A stretch of 40,462 bases of DNA from Lachnoclostridium sp. UBA2905 (GCA_002349525.1 DEDL01000017.1:848-41309), one strand, 5' to 3'; counted from the first letter of the stretch, positions 32,863 through 40,462 are shown. Translations and numbers: made by a program. Notes: generated from the sequence alone by a model not told the origin.

Positions 32863-34209
32863 TTATACAATATGGCCGTTTTTTTCAAGGATATCTGTTA
32901 TTTTTTTCACATTTTCCAAACAAATATCATCAGATTCAGCCTCAACCATAACTCGAATCACTGGCTCTGTTCCACTTTTTCTAAGAAGAAGTCTTCCATT
33001 AGAACCAAGTTTTTCATCAATCTCTTCTGACATCTTTATAATATCAGCATCATTAAGTGCCATATCTTTATCTTTAACTCTTACATTCTGTAAAAGCTGA
33101 GGATATATTGTAAGATCCTCATACAGCTTTGAAACCTTAACACCATATTTTTTAATGACCTTCATCATCATAAGTGCTGTAAGAATTCCATCACCAGTTG
33201 TAGCATATTTACTAAATATTATATGTCCTGACTTTTCTCCACCCAGTCTGTGACCATATTTGCACATATTTTCATAAACATACTTGTCACCTACTGCAGT
33301 CTTTTCATATTTAATATTCTTTTTGTCAAATGCTTTATATAGTCCAAGGTTAGACATAACTGTAGTAACTACAGTATCATTATCAAGTTCTCCTGCTTCT
33401 TTAAGATAACATCCACAGATGTACATAATAATATCGCCATCAAGCATATTACCAAGCTCATCCACTCCATGACATCTGTCAGCATCACCATCAAAAGCAA
33501 ATCCTACATCGGCGCCGCTTTCCTTAACATATTCCATAAGGCCCTCCACATGAGTAGAACCACACTTATCATTAATATTAATTCCATCCGGCTTATCGTT
33601 AATCACTGTAACTGTAGCACCAAGCTTTTCAAATATATCCTTAGCCACAGTTGAAGCGGAACCATTAGAACAGTCAAGAGCAACCTTTATTCCTTCAAAT
33701 GACTCTTCGCACAGGCTTACAAGACTCTGTGCATAGGCCTCTCTGCCTTCCTTGTAATCAATAACTCTTCCAATATTGCCATCAGTTGCAAAAGGAAGAA
33801 CATCCTCTGTCATATCAATATATTCTTCAATTTTTTCTTCAATATCAGCACTAAGCTTATGACCATTGCAGTCAATAACCTTAAGTCCATTGTCATGATA
33901 TGGATTATGACTTGCTGATATCATAACACCACATGCAAATCCACATGTTCTTGTTATATATGATACCCCTGGAGTAGGTATTACTCCCATAAGATATACA
34001 TCAGTACCACTTGCAGTAATTCCTGCACAAAGTGCACTCTCAAACATGTCACCAGAGCATCTTGTATCCTTACCTATTACTATCTTCTCTTTTTTTCCGG
34101 AATTCTTCTTATAATAGTTACCAAGAAATCTTCCCACTTTATAGGCATGAACAACATTCAGAGATACATTCGCTTCACCACGAAAACCATCAGTTCCGAA
34201 ATATTTCAT
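32863..34209 (-). CDS. glmM: Phosphoglucosamine mutase
   Basis: GlmM converts glucosamine-6-phosphate to glucosamine-1-phosphate on the way to UDP-GlcNAc and peptidoglycan. The 448-residue protein starts KYFGTDGFRGEAN, has catalytic phosphoserine Ser100 in MISASHNPYHDNGLK, the metal loop FAFDGDADRC, the sugar-binding GGEKSGHI and the phosphate-binding RKSGTEPVIRVMVEA. The GlmM rather than ManB/Pgm identity rests on the FGTDG start and GEKSGH. GGAGGTG precedes the ATG; a promoter and a three-copy repeat lie upstream. Confidence 0.97.
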   Translation of the reverse strand: MKYFGTDGFRGEANVSLNVVHAYKVGRFLGNYYKKNSGKKEKIVIGKDTRCSGDMFESALCAGITASGTDVYLMGVIPTPGVSYITRTCGFACGVMISASHNPYHDNGLKVIDCNGHKLSADIEEKIEEYIDMTEDVLPFATDGNIGRVIDYKEGREAYAQSLVSLCEESFEGIKVALDCSNGSASTVAKDIFEKLGATVTVINDKPDGININDKCGSTHVEGLMEYVKESGADVGFAFDGDADRCHGVDELGNMLDGDIIMYICGCYLKEAGELDNDTVVTTVMSNLGLYKAFDKKNIKYEKTAVGDKYVYENMCKYGHRLGGEKSGHIIFSKYATTGDGILTALMMMKVIKKYGVKVSKLYEDLTIYPQLLQNVRVKDKDMALNDADIIKMSEEIDEKLGSNGRLLLRKSGTEPVIRVMVEAESDDICLENVKKITDILEKNGHIV

Positions 34210-34240
34210 AGTACACCTCCGATTTTACTCAATTACCACT

Positions 34241-34269
34241 ATACTAACATATTGTTTTTCTTATTTCAA
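34241..34269 (-). promoter_or_regulatory. Sigma-A promoter of glmM
   Basis: On the minus strand TTGAAA (34269-34264) and TAGTAT (34246-34241) are separated by 17 nt. The 23-bp tandem repeat begins 5-6 bp upstream of the -35 box. Confidence 0.78.
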
Positions 34270-34274
34270 TCATA

Positions 34275-34341
34275 AATTTATTTCCATCAAGTCACAAAAT
34301 TTATTTCCATCAAGTCACAAAATTCATTTCCATCAAGTCAC
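34275..34341 (-). repeat. Three-copy 23-bp tandem repeat upstream of the glmM promoter
   Basis: Units AATTTATTTCCATCAAGTCA(CAA) occur at 34275-34297, 34298-34320 and, with one base change and a shortened end, 34321-34341. On the minus strand each reads TGTGACTTGATGGAAATAAA. The 23-bp period puts successive units about two helical turns apart. This could be an activator-binding array or a slippage product. Confidence 0.9.
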
Positions 34342-34358
34342 TATCCACAGTTATACGC

Positions 34359-34408
34359 AAAAAGCCGCATATGTGTCGTGTTTGCACGAAAACATACGCA
34401 GCTTTTTT
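34359..34408 (-). terminator. Bidirectional intrinsic terminator downstream of GH43
   Basis: A near-complete stem of about 20 bp (AAAAAGCCGCATATGTGTCG with its imperfect partner CGAAAACATACGCAGCTTTT, GTTTGCA loop) ends in T-runs on both strands. It closes the CE1-GH43 transcript on the minus strand. It directly abuts the structured element at 34408-34493. Confidence 0.88.
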
Positions 34409-34493
34409 ATCTCAGTCAGGAATACTCCCACTCCTGAAAGTGGCGAGTAACAGCAAATCTTTCTCAGTGGAAGTACAATCTCCGACTGAGATA
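34408..34493 (-). repeat. Structured dispersed element, copy 2, bounded by a 10-bp inverted repeat
   Basis: TATCTCAGTC (34408-34417) and GACTGAGATA (34484-34493) are perfect inverted repeats. Between them ACTCCCACT (34424-34432) pairs with AGTGGAAGT (34466-34474, one mismatch) and, alternatively, CCACT pairs with the nearer AGTGG. The inner 50 nt match 24194-24245 closely, including the run CAAATCTTTCTCAGTGG. The minus-strand reading in both copies gives VLPLRKIC(Y/C)YSPL. The remainder of the 354-nt gap (34494-34563) contains no recognisable feature. Confidence 0.75.
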
Positions 34494-34563
34494 TACGCTT
34501 CGCAAGGGCACACATTGTCTGCCAGACATTCACTGTCCCCATATAAGCATTATCATATAAGAA

Positions 34564-36087
34564 TTAGACTATATATTCAAATTTCATAAAATCAGCATAT
34601 CCGCCGGTCTTTTCCCTGGAATAGTAATACAATCCATATCTGCAGCCTGTAAAATGATCCAGTCTGAACTGCATTTCTTTTTCCTTTCCAATGTGAATCC
34701 ACTCATCATTTTTCTTATAGTACATATTAACTACATCACCCTTTTCGCAGTCAAATGTACATTTTAGAGTGACTACAGGAGAATCTGTTAAAACCTCTTC
34801 AAAAACTTCTTCAACAGGTTCATTATCATCTCCCGGTCTTGCACCCGGCACTGGTGCTTTACCATGCATAACAAGCTTGAATCCATCCCCGGTTTTTGTT
34901 ACTGACAAGGCTGCGAACAGACCCTGGAAAGCACATATTCCTGCATAGTCTCCTTCTTTCAGGGCTGATGCATCTACTGTAACAACTGCTTCACTGTATG
35001 GATCATAGGTTCTTTGTGTCAGCGTGTTAATGCTCTCCAGAACATTATCACATAATCTGCCTGAATGAAGACGAAGTGCATTCTTTCTTTCAGTTACAGA
35101 CCACAATTTGTTGTCTGGATTGTGATTCCACTGCCATACCTTTTTCAATGCAACCTTACCACTTTCATCAGGTTCATAATCAAAATCATCCGATGAATAA
35201 AGAGCTTCATATTTGTATCCCGGCTTCAGGTCAGTAGTTTCAATCTCTTCCGGAATATTGCCATCAATACCAAACACCGGCTTACCATCTTCAAACTTAA
35301 CTGGAACAAGTACAGGAAGTCTTCCTACGGCTCCTCTGTCCTGAAAGAGTATTCCATACCATTTACCATCCGGAGTATCCACGATACCTCCCTGTGCAAC
35401 TCCTGACCCCCTGTAATTCATATCACAGGCAAGAACATCTCCGCCTGTGAATTCGCCTTCTAAGGAGTCACTGTAAAAACATGCTTCAGTTCTAAACCAT
35501 CTGTCCCTTAAGCTATGTATAAAAAATGCATAGTATCTGCCATTAATTTTGTAAAAATGAGTTCCTTCGTACCCAAGACCCGGATGATCCTTATCTTCAA
35601 CTATTACCCTGTGAAGACCACCCTCCTTTGGAGCTGTAAGTGTATCATTCAGTTCTGTAAGGTATATTGTTTTATTGCCATATATAATATACTTTCTGTC
35701 ATCATCATCAAAAAAAAGTGATGCATCATGATAGAATCCTTCAACATAGCTTTTCTTCCATGGTCCCATAATATTATCCGATGTAAACAGGTATGTTTTA
35801 TGTGTATTATTGGCAACAAAAAGAATATAGAACCTGCCCTTGTGATACCTCATTGTAGGCGCCCACATACCTTTACCATATATATTGCCACCATCCAGCA
35901 TCTCTTCAGGGGTATCGCCTAATATATCATAAAGATATGTAAGTAACTCCCAGTCTTTAAGGTTATATGATCTGAGAATCGCTCCACCCGGCATAAAGTG
36001 CATTGTTGTGCTAATCATATAGTATGTGTCCTCAACACGTATCACTTCCGGGTCTGGATAATCTAATCTGATAATTGGATTAATCAT
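34564..36087 (-). CDS. Glycoside hydrolase family 43 protein (xylosidase/arabinofuranosidase type)
   Basis: A cytoplasmic exo-acting glycosidase. The 507-residue protein has the GH43 five-bladed propeller (about 1-300) with the three carboxylates: Asp12 in DYPDPEVIRV, Asp121 in FYHDASLFFDD and Glu174 in GLGYEGTHFYK. RGSGVAQGGIVDTPDGKWYG is another family strand. Residues about 310-507 form a beta-sandwich C-terminal domain (WQWNHNPDNKLWSVTER) as in beta-xylosidase relatives. No signal peptide is present. AGGAGAGG precedes ATG, 23 nt after the secreted esterase gene. Substrate preference (xylose or arabinose side chains) cannot be fixed from sequence. Confidence 0.93.
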   Translation of the reverse strand: MINPIIRLDYPDPEVIRVEDTYYMISTTMHFMPGGAILRSYNLKDWELLTYLYDILGDTPEEMLDGGNIYGKGMWAPTMRYHKGRFYILFVANNTHKTYLFTSDNIMGPWKKSYVEGFYHDASLFFDDDDRKYIIYGNKTIYLTELNDTLTAPKEGGLHRVIVEDKDHPGLGYEGTHFYKINGRYYAFFIHSLRDRWFRTEACFYSDSLEGEFTGGDVLACDMNYRGSGVAQGGIVDTPDGKWYGILFQDRGAVGRLPVLVPVKFEDGKPVFGIDGNIPEEIETTDLKPGYKYEALYSSDDFDYEPDESGKVALKKVWQWNHNPDNKLWSVTERKNALRLHSGRLCDNVLESINTLTQRTYDPYSEAVVTVDASALKEGDYAGICAFQGLFAALSVTKTGDGFKLVMHGKAPVPGARPGDDNEPVEEVFEEVLTDSPVVTLKCTFDCEKGDVVNMYYKKNDEWIHIGKEKEMQFRLDHFTGCRYGLYYYSREKTGGYADFMKFEYIV

Positions 36088-36110
36088 AAATTACCTCTCC
36101 TATATATTAA

Positions 36111-37490
36111 TTACTCTACTGTCTTAAATGCATTAATCATAAGATTGTAGAATCCTGGCTCCCATACTCCTTCTGAATGTCCTGATGGATATTCATTGAA
36201 AAGTGTTGGAACATTACCCTTTTTAAGTGCATCTCTGTATCTCATTGGTTCATCATGTACAACACTATCATATGTTCCTGCTGATATCTGTACATATGTG
36301 TTATTAATGTATTCTTCAGGAAGTGTAATAACATCTCCGTCTGTTCCTTCAACAGTAAGTAATCCGTCCTCACTCTTTTTTACATCCGGATTATTGTATG
36401 GAAGAAGACCAAATGCCGGACAGAAGCCTGCTACGTATCCAAATAATTCAGGTTTTGAAAGACCAATGTAAAGAGCCTCTCTTCCTCCCATTGACCATCC
36501 ACATACAGCTGTATTCTCACGACCTGATTTTACAGAATACTCTTCAGCCATGGCTGGCATAAGATTATTGATAAGATCTTCTCTGAAATCATCATAATGT
36601 TTGTAGTTTTCATTAGAATGCATATTATCCTCAGGCTCATTTGAAACTCTTATTCCTGGGAATACTGCTATCATTTCTTCGCATGTTCCTGCTGCCATGG
36701 CATTGGCAATCATTCTTGCAATTGAACTTCCATCTACACTTGTACCAAACATCTCTTTAGTACATCCAATTCCATGCATAACATATACTACCGGATATGA
36801 CTTTGTATCATCATAATTTGGTGGGAGTGCAACAATTGCTTCTCTGTCAGAATCAGTAATATCTGAATAATACCTGAACTTCTCAACTGTTCCGTACTCA
36901 ACGTCATCCTTCTTGTCTTTATAATCCTTAGGTGTATCAACTAACTTTGTTGTGTTAGCTGTTAATAACTGAGGAGTTGGTGTAGGTGTTGGTACAGGTT
37001 CAGCTGTTGCAGCCTGTGTTGGCTGTACAGTCTGTACTGGTGCCTGTGTCTGATTTACAGGAGCATTAGTTGGTGCAGCCACAGCCGGGCCTGCAGGTAT
37101 TTGTGTATTATTAACAGGATTAACAACCTTCTTGTCTCCAACAACTTTTACTGTAGCGGTAAGTTTCTTTTTCATTTTCTTAAGCTTATATACAGCAGTA
37201 ATCTTTGCTGTTCCCCCCTTGATACCTTTAACTGTTGCAGAAGCTTTAGCTCCCTTTGTAACCTTCTTAGTTATCCTGGCTACTGAGGGCTTAGATGATT
37301 TCCATGTTACTTTTGCTTTTTTATCACTGTTTTTTACTGCAACTTTAACTGTTTTTCCTCTTTTAACACTGTAGTTGCTTTTTGCCATTTTAGGCGCTTT
37401 TGCAGCTGATGTGCTCTGTACACCAACCATGCCAGCCGTCATTGCAGCTGCCATTGTAAGGGCTACTACCTTTTTTAACTGTTTTCCCAT
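36111..37490 (-). CDS. Secreted CE1-type (feruloyl/acetyl xylan) esterase with lysine-rich Ig-like N-terminus
   Basis: The 459-residue product has a signal peptide (about 1-29), a lysine-rich BIG_2-like domain (about 30-118; SVKRGKTVKVAVKN, VTWKSSKPSVARITKKV), a Pro/Thr/Gln/Ala linker (about 120-175) ending in a PTPTPTP run, then an alpha/beta-hydrolase esterase D domain. The oxyanion region is YPVVYVMHGIG, the nucleophile is Ser343 in CGWSMGGREA, and His438 lies in YPSGHSEGVW. These features match esterases that remove feruloyl or acetyl groups from arabinoxylan. The N-terminus may attach the enzyme to the cell envelope. It leads a two-gene operon with GH43. Confidence 0.9.
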   Translation of the reverse strand: MGKQLKKVVALTMAAAMTAGMVGVQSTSAAKAPKMAKSNYSVKRGKTVKVAVKNSDKKAKVTWKSSKPSVARITKKVTKGAKASATVKGIKGGTAKITAVYKLKKMKKKLTATVKVVGDKKVVNPVNNTQIPAGPAVAAPTNAPVNQTQAPVQTVQPTQAATAEPVPTPTPTPQLLTANTTKLVDTPKDYKDKKDDVEYGTVEKFRYYSDITDSDREAIVALPPNYDDTKSYPVVYVMHGIGCTKEMFGTSVDGSSIARMIANAMAAGTCEEMIAVFPGIRVSNEPEDNMHSNENYKHYDDFREDLINNLMPAMAEEYSVKSGRENTAVCGWSMGGREALYIGLSKPELFGYVAGFCPAFGLLPYNNPDVKKSEDGLLTVEGTDGDVITLPEEYINNTYVQISAGTYDSVVHDEPMRYRDALKKGNVPTLFNEYPSGHSEGVWEPGFYNLMINAFKTVE

Positions 37491-37541
37491 TTTCCATAAT
37501 CTCCTTTTTTAATAAGCGTATCTTAAAAAATATCACTAATA

Positions 37542-37570
37542 ATTGTAATTCAGCCTTTATTACTTGTCAA
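37542..37570 (-). promoter_or_regulatory. Sigma-A promoter of the esterase-GH43 operon
   Basis: On the minus strand a perfect TTGACA (37570-37565) and TACAAT (37547-37542) are separated by 17 nt. The rest of the 298-nt gap up to the EamA gene holds short inverted repeats (AAGCAGG/CCTGCTT near 37636 and 37690) and a solitary ATCTCAGTCGG matching the edge of the structured element. Confidence 0.85.
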
Positions 37571-37788
37571 TGAACAATAAACACTTAAGCCATGAAACTT
37601 TACGCATTTATCTCAGTCGGATTACAGGTATTCATAAGCAGGATTTGTTTGTGAAACCAAGGCACACCAGACGAGTAATCTGCCATGGCCTGCTTGAATC
37701 TGTTTCATTCTTGACATATGATATATAATCAAAGGATGTATATTCAAAATCATTTTATACAACATCTGTAATTTAAGGGGGATTTTTA

Positions 37789-38676
37789 ATGTCTGACAAA
37801 ACACAAAAAACTTCAAAATTTACACCCAAACAGCTTGGAATCATGTATATAATGGGCGCCGCATTTTTCTTTGCTCTTATGAATCTTTTTGTCCAGACTT
37901 CTGGAGACATTCCTGTTATGCAGAAATCATTTTTCAGAAACATTGTAGCTCTTGCCATTGCCATTGCCGTCATAATAAAAGATGGTGAAAAAGTAAAGTT
38001 CGTTAAGGGTTCCGGAAAGTACCTGTTTATGCGCTCATTTTTTGGTACTCTGGGAATACTTTTTAATTTTTATGCCATAAGTCATCTGGATAGCATATCC
38101 GATGCCTCAATACTTAATAAACTGGCACCATTTTTTGCCATCATTTTTTCAATTTTCCTGATACACGAAAAGCCTGACAAAAAAGAGGTTCTCTGCGTTA
38201 TTGTCGCATTTTGTGGTGCCCTCTTCGTTATCAGGCCTTCATTTAATAATTTTAATTTTATGCCGGCACTTATAGGTGCCATAAGCGGTATGTTTGCAGG
38301 CTTTGCATACACTAATGTAAGAAAGCTTGGACTACTTGGTGAAAAGAGTGCTAATATTGTGCTGGTATTTTCAGCATTTTCCTGCATCACCATGATTCCA
38401 TACCTTATATACAATTACACTCCTATGAACTCTGTTGAATTCTGGTCACTTATGGGTGCCGGAGTAAGTGCTGCAGGTGGACAGTTCTGCATCACAAATG
38501 CATACAAGTCATCCCCTGCAAAAGAGATATCTGTTTTCGACTATACACAGGTTCTTTTCGCTGCACTTCTTGGTTTTATATTCCTGGGACAGATACCAGA
38601 CAGGCTCAGCTACGTAGGTTACGCAATAATAATAGCTGCGTCTGTATACAGATGGCATATTGGCAACAGATCGTGA
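37789..38676 (+). CDS. EamA-family transporter (drug/metabolite transporter superfamily)
   Basis: A 295-residue inner-membrane permease with about ten transmembrane helices in two EamA repeats (about 14-145 and 155-290). Visible helices include LGIMYIMGAAFFFALMNLFV, YLFMRSFFGTLGILFNFYAI and VLFAALLGFIFLGQIPDRLS; the conserved Arg-Ser-F-F pattern follows helix 2. Typical substrates in this superfamily are amino acids or other metabolites; nothing here fixes the cargo. AAGGGGG lies about 8 nt before ATG 37789. It is a lone plus-strand gene, divergent from the esterase operon and convergent with the serpin gene. Confidence 0.94.
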   Translation: MSDKTQKTSKFTPKQLGIMYIMGAAFFFALMNLFVQTSGDIPVMQKSFFRNIVALAIAIAVIIKDGEKVKFVKGSGKYLFMRSFFGTLGILFNFYAISHLDSISDASILNKLAPFFAIIFSIFLIHEKPDKKEVLCVIVAFCGALFVIRPSFNNFNFMPALIGAISGMFAGFAYTNVRKLGLLGEKSANIVLVFSAFSCITMIPYLIYNYTPMNSVEFWSLMGAGVSAAGGQFCITNAYKSSPAKEISVFDYTQVLFAALLGFIFLGQIPDRLSYVGYAIIIAASVYRWHIGNRS

Positions 38677-38718
38677 ACTACTCAGCAAATGAATAACCGC
38701 GGATTATCGCTTCTTATC

Positions 38719-40281
38719 CTAAAGATCATTTACCTCGCCAATAAAAAGTATTGTTCCTGAAACCGTATCCCTTATACAGAAAATAAATGGGCGATCTGCA
38801 ATAAATTCAATTTTTTCTGCCGGTTTTATAATTGCTGAGACTGCCTTAATTATAACTGCTGTTGCAGCTGCTGCCTCAGTACCATTTTCATCAACCTTAA
38901 TCTTCGCCTTATGAATTACACTGTCAACATAAATTTTATCGCCTATTTTCTTAAATGAGGCGTTATTCACATCAAATGCTGTTTTCATACCATTAGCTTC
39001 AAGAACGCTTTTGAAATTTGGAACAGTGTAATCTAACTCAAATTTCGGCATTTCAATAAGGTCAATGATGCGACTGTTTGTAGAATCACCATACATTCCA
39101 AGTTTATTAATAGCTGCGATTTTTTCATCTGTTGTCAGTCCATTCCATACATCTGAGGTATACTTGTTAGTATCTGACGAAATAAGAATATCCATTGCAT
39201 ACATTCCATCCCTGCCGTAAGGAAGTTCAATTGCAGTAAATTTGTCATCGGAATAGTATTTATTGTTGGTATCCATATTACGCATCATTGTTACCTGTGA
39301 TGTTTTCTGTATTCCATGAAAATCCTTAATCATAGAACCGTTCTCTAAAAACTGATTTTTCCACCTGCTCTTAAAATAAATCGAGTTAATAAGTGCCATT
39401 ACCGTATCAGCCTCAAATGAATCAACTACCTCTTTTATAAGTCCCTTTGTCTTCTTGTCGCACCAGCCGTTAACCTGTTTTACTGTTTCATTGTCAAATG
39501 GAACATTTCTATAAACATCACATCCAAATTTTGAAGAAACAGGCTCTATAAAATCCTTATCTATATTCTTATTAAATACGGGACTCTTTGAAAACCATAT
39601 GGAATTTGCAATATCAAGAGTTATTTCTTCGTCCAGTGTTCCAGCCATATATCCCGACAAAACACTGTTGTAATCATCAAGATTATCAATTCCAAGTGTC
39701 TTTAATATTTCATCCCTTGTTGTATCTGTTGCACCATTTGCAAGCATTATAAGGGCAGTATATATGCTAAATGGTGATATAAATGTATTGGCATCATTCT
39801 TCTTTGTGCCTGCAAACATATTACATGCAAATGAATTCATGGAAGCTGCATGCTTACCAAGCTTCACAGCAACATCTTTACCAATAACCGTTTTTTCTGT
39901 TGCCTGTTTCTTATTCTTATTATCTTTAACCGGTTTTTCTTTTGCCTGTATCTTATTCTTATTATCTTTTTTAGATGTGACAGTGATTTTTATATTGAGC
40001 TTCTTCCTGCCACAGCTTACCACTGCATTGGTTTTACCCTTTTTTACTCCCTTAAAAAGTATGTACTTCTTTTTCACAACTGCTTTAGCAGTTTTTTTTG
40101 ACTTCATCTTAACCTTAATTTTTCCAGGCGCCTTATATTTCACTTTTTTTGTCTTTCCCGCTTTTACACTAATTTTTTTTGTGGAAACTTTAAACTTTTT
40201 AGCCGCATCTGATGTAACAGGAGTAAGCATTCCCACCATCATTGACGCACTCAAAACCATAGCTAACAATCTTTTTCTCAT
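38719..40281 (-). CDS. Secreted serpin with lysine-rich N-terminal module
   Basis: A protease inhibitor of the serpin superfamily. The 520-residue product has a signal peptide (about 1-26), a very basic BIG_2-like domain (about 28-100; KISVKAGKTKKVKYKAPGKI, KGVKKGKTNAVVS), a Lys/Asn/Glu linker with two repeats of VKDNKNKxQAxEK, and a full serpin domain (about 135-520; NTFISPFSIYTALIMLANGA, ALINSIYFKSRWKNQF). The hinge DENGTEAAAATA (464-475) has the small residues required for loop insertion, so it should be inhibitory. The scissile P1 residue lies in the KAVSAII stretch but loop length differs from antitrypsin, so P1 is not assigned. The end RPFIFCIRDTVSGTILFIGEV is canonical. Confidence 0.94.
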   Translation of the reverse strand: MRKRLLAMVLSASMMVGMLTPVTSDAAKKFKVSTKKISVKAGKTKKVKYKAPGKIKVKMKSKKTAKAVVKKKYILFKGVKKGKTNAVVSCGRKKLNIKITVTSKKDNKNKIQAKEKPVKDNKNKKQATEKTVIGKDVAVKLGKHAASMNSFACNMFAGTKKNDANTFISPFSIYTALIMLANGATDTTRDEILKTLGIDNLDDYNSVLSGYMAGTLDEEITLDIANSIWFSKSPVFNKNIDKDFIEPVSSKFGCDVYRNVPFDNETVKQVNGWCDKKTKGLIKEVVDSFEADTVMALINSIYFKSRWKNQFLENGSMIKDFHGIQKTSQVTMMRNMDTNNKYYSDDKFTAIELPYGRDGMYAMDILISSDTNKYTSDVWNGLTTDEKIAAINKLGMYGDSTNSRIIDLIEMPKFELDYTVPNFKSVLEANGMKTAFDVNNASFKKIGDKIYVDSVIHKAKIKVDENGTEAAAATAVIIKAVSAIIKPAEKIEFIADRPFIFCIRDTVSGTILFIGEVNDL

Positions 40282-40377
40282 AATACCTCTCCCTTCATAT
40301 GATCAACAAAAAAGGATAACAAACAAAAAACATGCCAAAACTGGTTTTCAGTATCTGTTACCATTAAAAAGACATAA

Positions 40378-40461
40378 TCAGACTCTGCTGATCATCTCCA
40401 TAACTCTGTTATACTGATGATCTAACTCATCAATATACTTAAGTCCACCCTCAAAATTACC
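40378..40461 (-). CDS. C-terminal end of an unidentified gene cut by the window edge
   Basis: One minus-strand frame is open from the window edge to a TGA at 40380-40378. It reads GNFEGGLKYIDELDHQYNRV then MEMISRV, amphipathic and codon-wise like a real C-terminal helix. I cannot identify the protein. The 96-nt gap between its stop and the serpin start contains T-rich sequence without a clear terminator or promoter. Confidence 0.45.
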   Translation of the reverse strand, partial: GNFEGGLKYIDELDHQYNRVMEMISRV

Positions 40462-40462
40462 T

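Noticed and set aside
34351..34542. 63-residue minus-strand frame in the glmM-GH43 gap
   Set aside because: It covers the terminator and the structured element; the sequence is explained by pairing constraints, and no ribosome site is clear. Reported as a repeat instead.
39764..40417. 217-codon plus-strand frame with Phe/Leu-rich, membrane-like translation
   Set aside because: It is antisense to the lysine-rich part of the serpin gene; Lys codons read in reverse give Phe and Leu.

Overview
The window looks like a chromosomal segment of a low-GC, Gram-positive, anaerobic gut or rumen Clostridia, most likely a member of the Lachnospiraceae. The pointers are A/T-rich sequence with strong AGGAGG-type ribosome binding sites, several consensus sigma-A promoters with 17-nt spacers, a DUF4364 protein, a Rho with a long disordered insert, secreted proteins with lysine-rich Ig-like (BIG_2) modules, and an arabinoxylan-processing gene set. 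The genus is not resolved. Nearly everything is on the minus strand; the only plus-strand genes are a small XRE regulator, a radical SAM/DUF4364 pair and an EamA transporter. I saw no phage, transposase, CRISPR array, tRNA or rRNA.

Layout (transcription mostly right to left). 1-5.1 kb is the conserved RNA-quality-control block gpmI, secG, rnr, smpB and ssrA (tmRNA), with good promoters for gpmI, secG and ssrA. 5.1-7.1 kb holds an A-tract tandem repeat, an XRE regulator and a secreted Ig-like protein. 7.2-11.7 kb carries a DJ-1 family protein, recU, an RluA-type pseudouridine synthase, an unknown membrane protein, a HAD phosphatase and a small alarmone synthetase (RelQ type), the last flanked on both sides by tandem repeats. 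11.9-18.4 kb encodes an LTA-synthase-like enzyme, an SPFH/NfeD pair, a SpoU rRNA methyltransferase and a KtrA/KtrB potassium system. 18.4-23.8 kb is a translation/termination cluster: rho, rpmE, DUF1385, prmC and prfA.

From 24.0 kb a back-to-back promoter pair serves rho (minus) and a radical SAM/DUF4364 operon (plus). The plus-strand leader folds into several hairpins, the last of which is terminator-like and ends just before the start codon. 25.8-34.2 kb contains an Ig-like/NlpC-P60 cell-wall hydrolase, engB, clpX, clpP, tig, a GH8 exo-oligoxylanase and glmM. 34.2-37.5 kb has a second copy of the structured element, a GH43 glycosidase and a secreted CE1-type esterase. 37.8-40.3 kb has an EamA transporter and a secreted serpin with the same kind of lysine-rich N-terminus; an incomplete gene enters at the right edge.

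How genes fit together: the secreted esterase probably trims ester side groups from xylan outside the cell, while GH43 and GH8 lack signal peptides and should process imported oligosaccharides in the cytoplasm. PrmC methylates the GGQ glutamine of PrfA, encoded next door. tmRNA, SmpB and RNase R act together in ribosome rescue, and ClpXP degrades tagged products. The most unusual content is non-coding: four intergenic tandem repeats with different units, two of them ending about 4-5 bp from a promoter -35 box, and a dispersed structured element present in two diverged copies.
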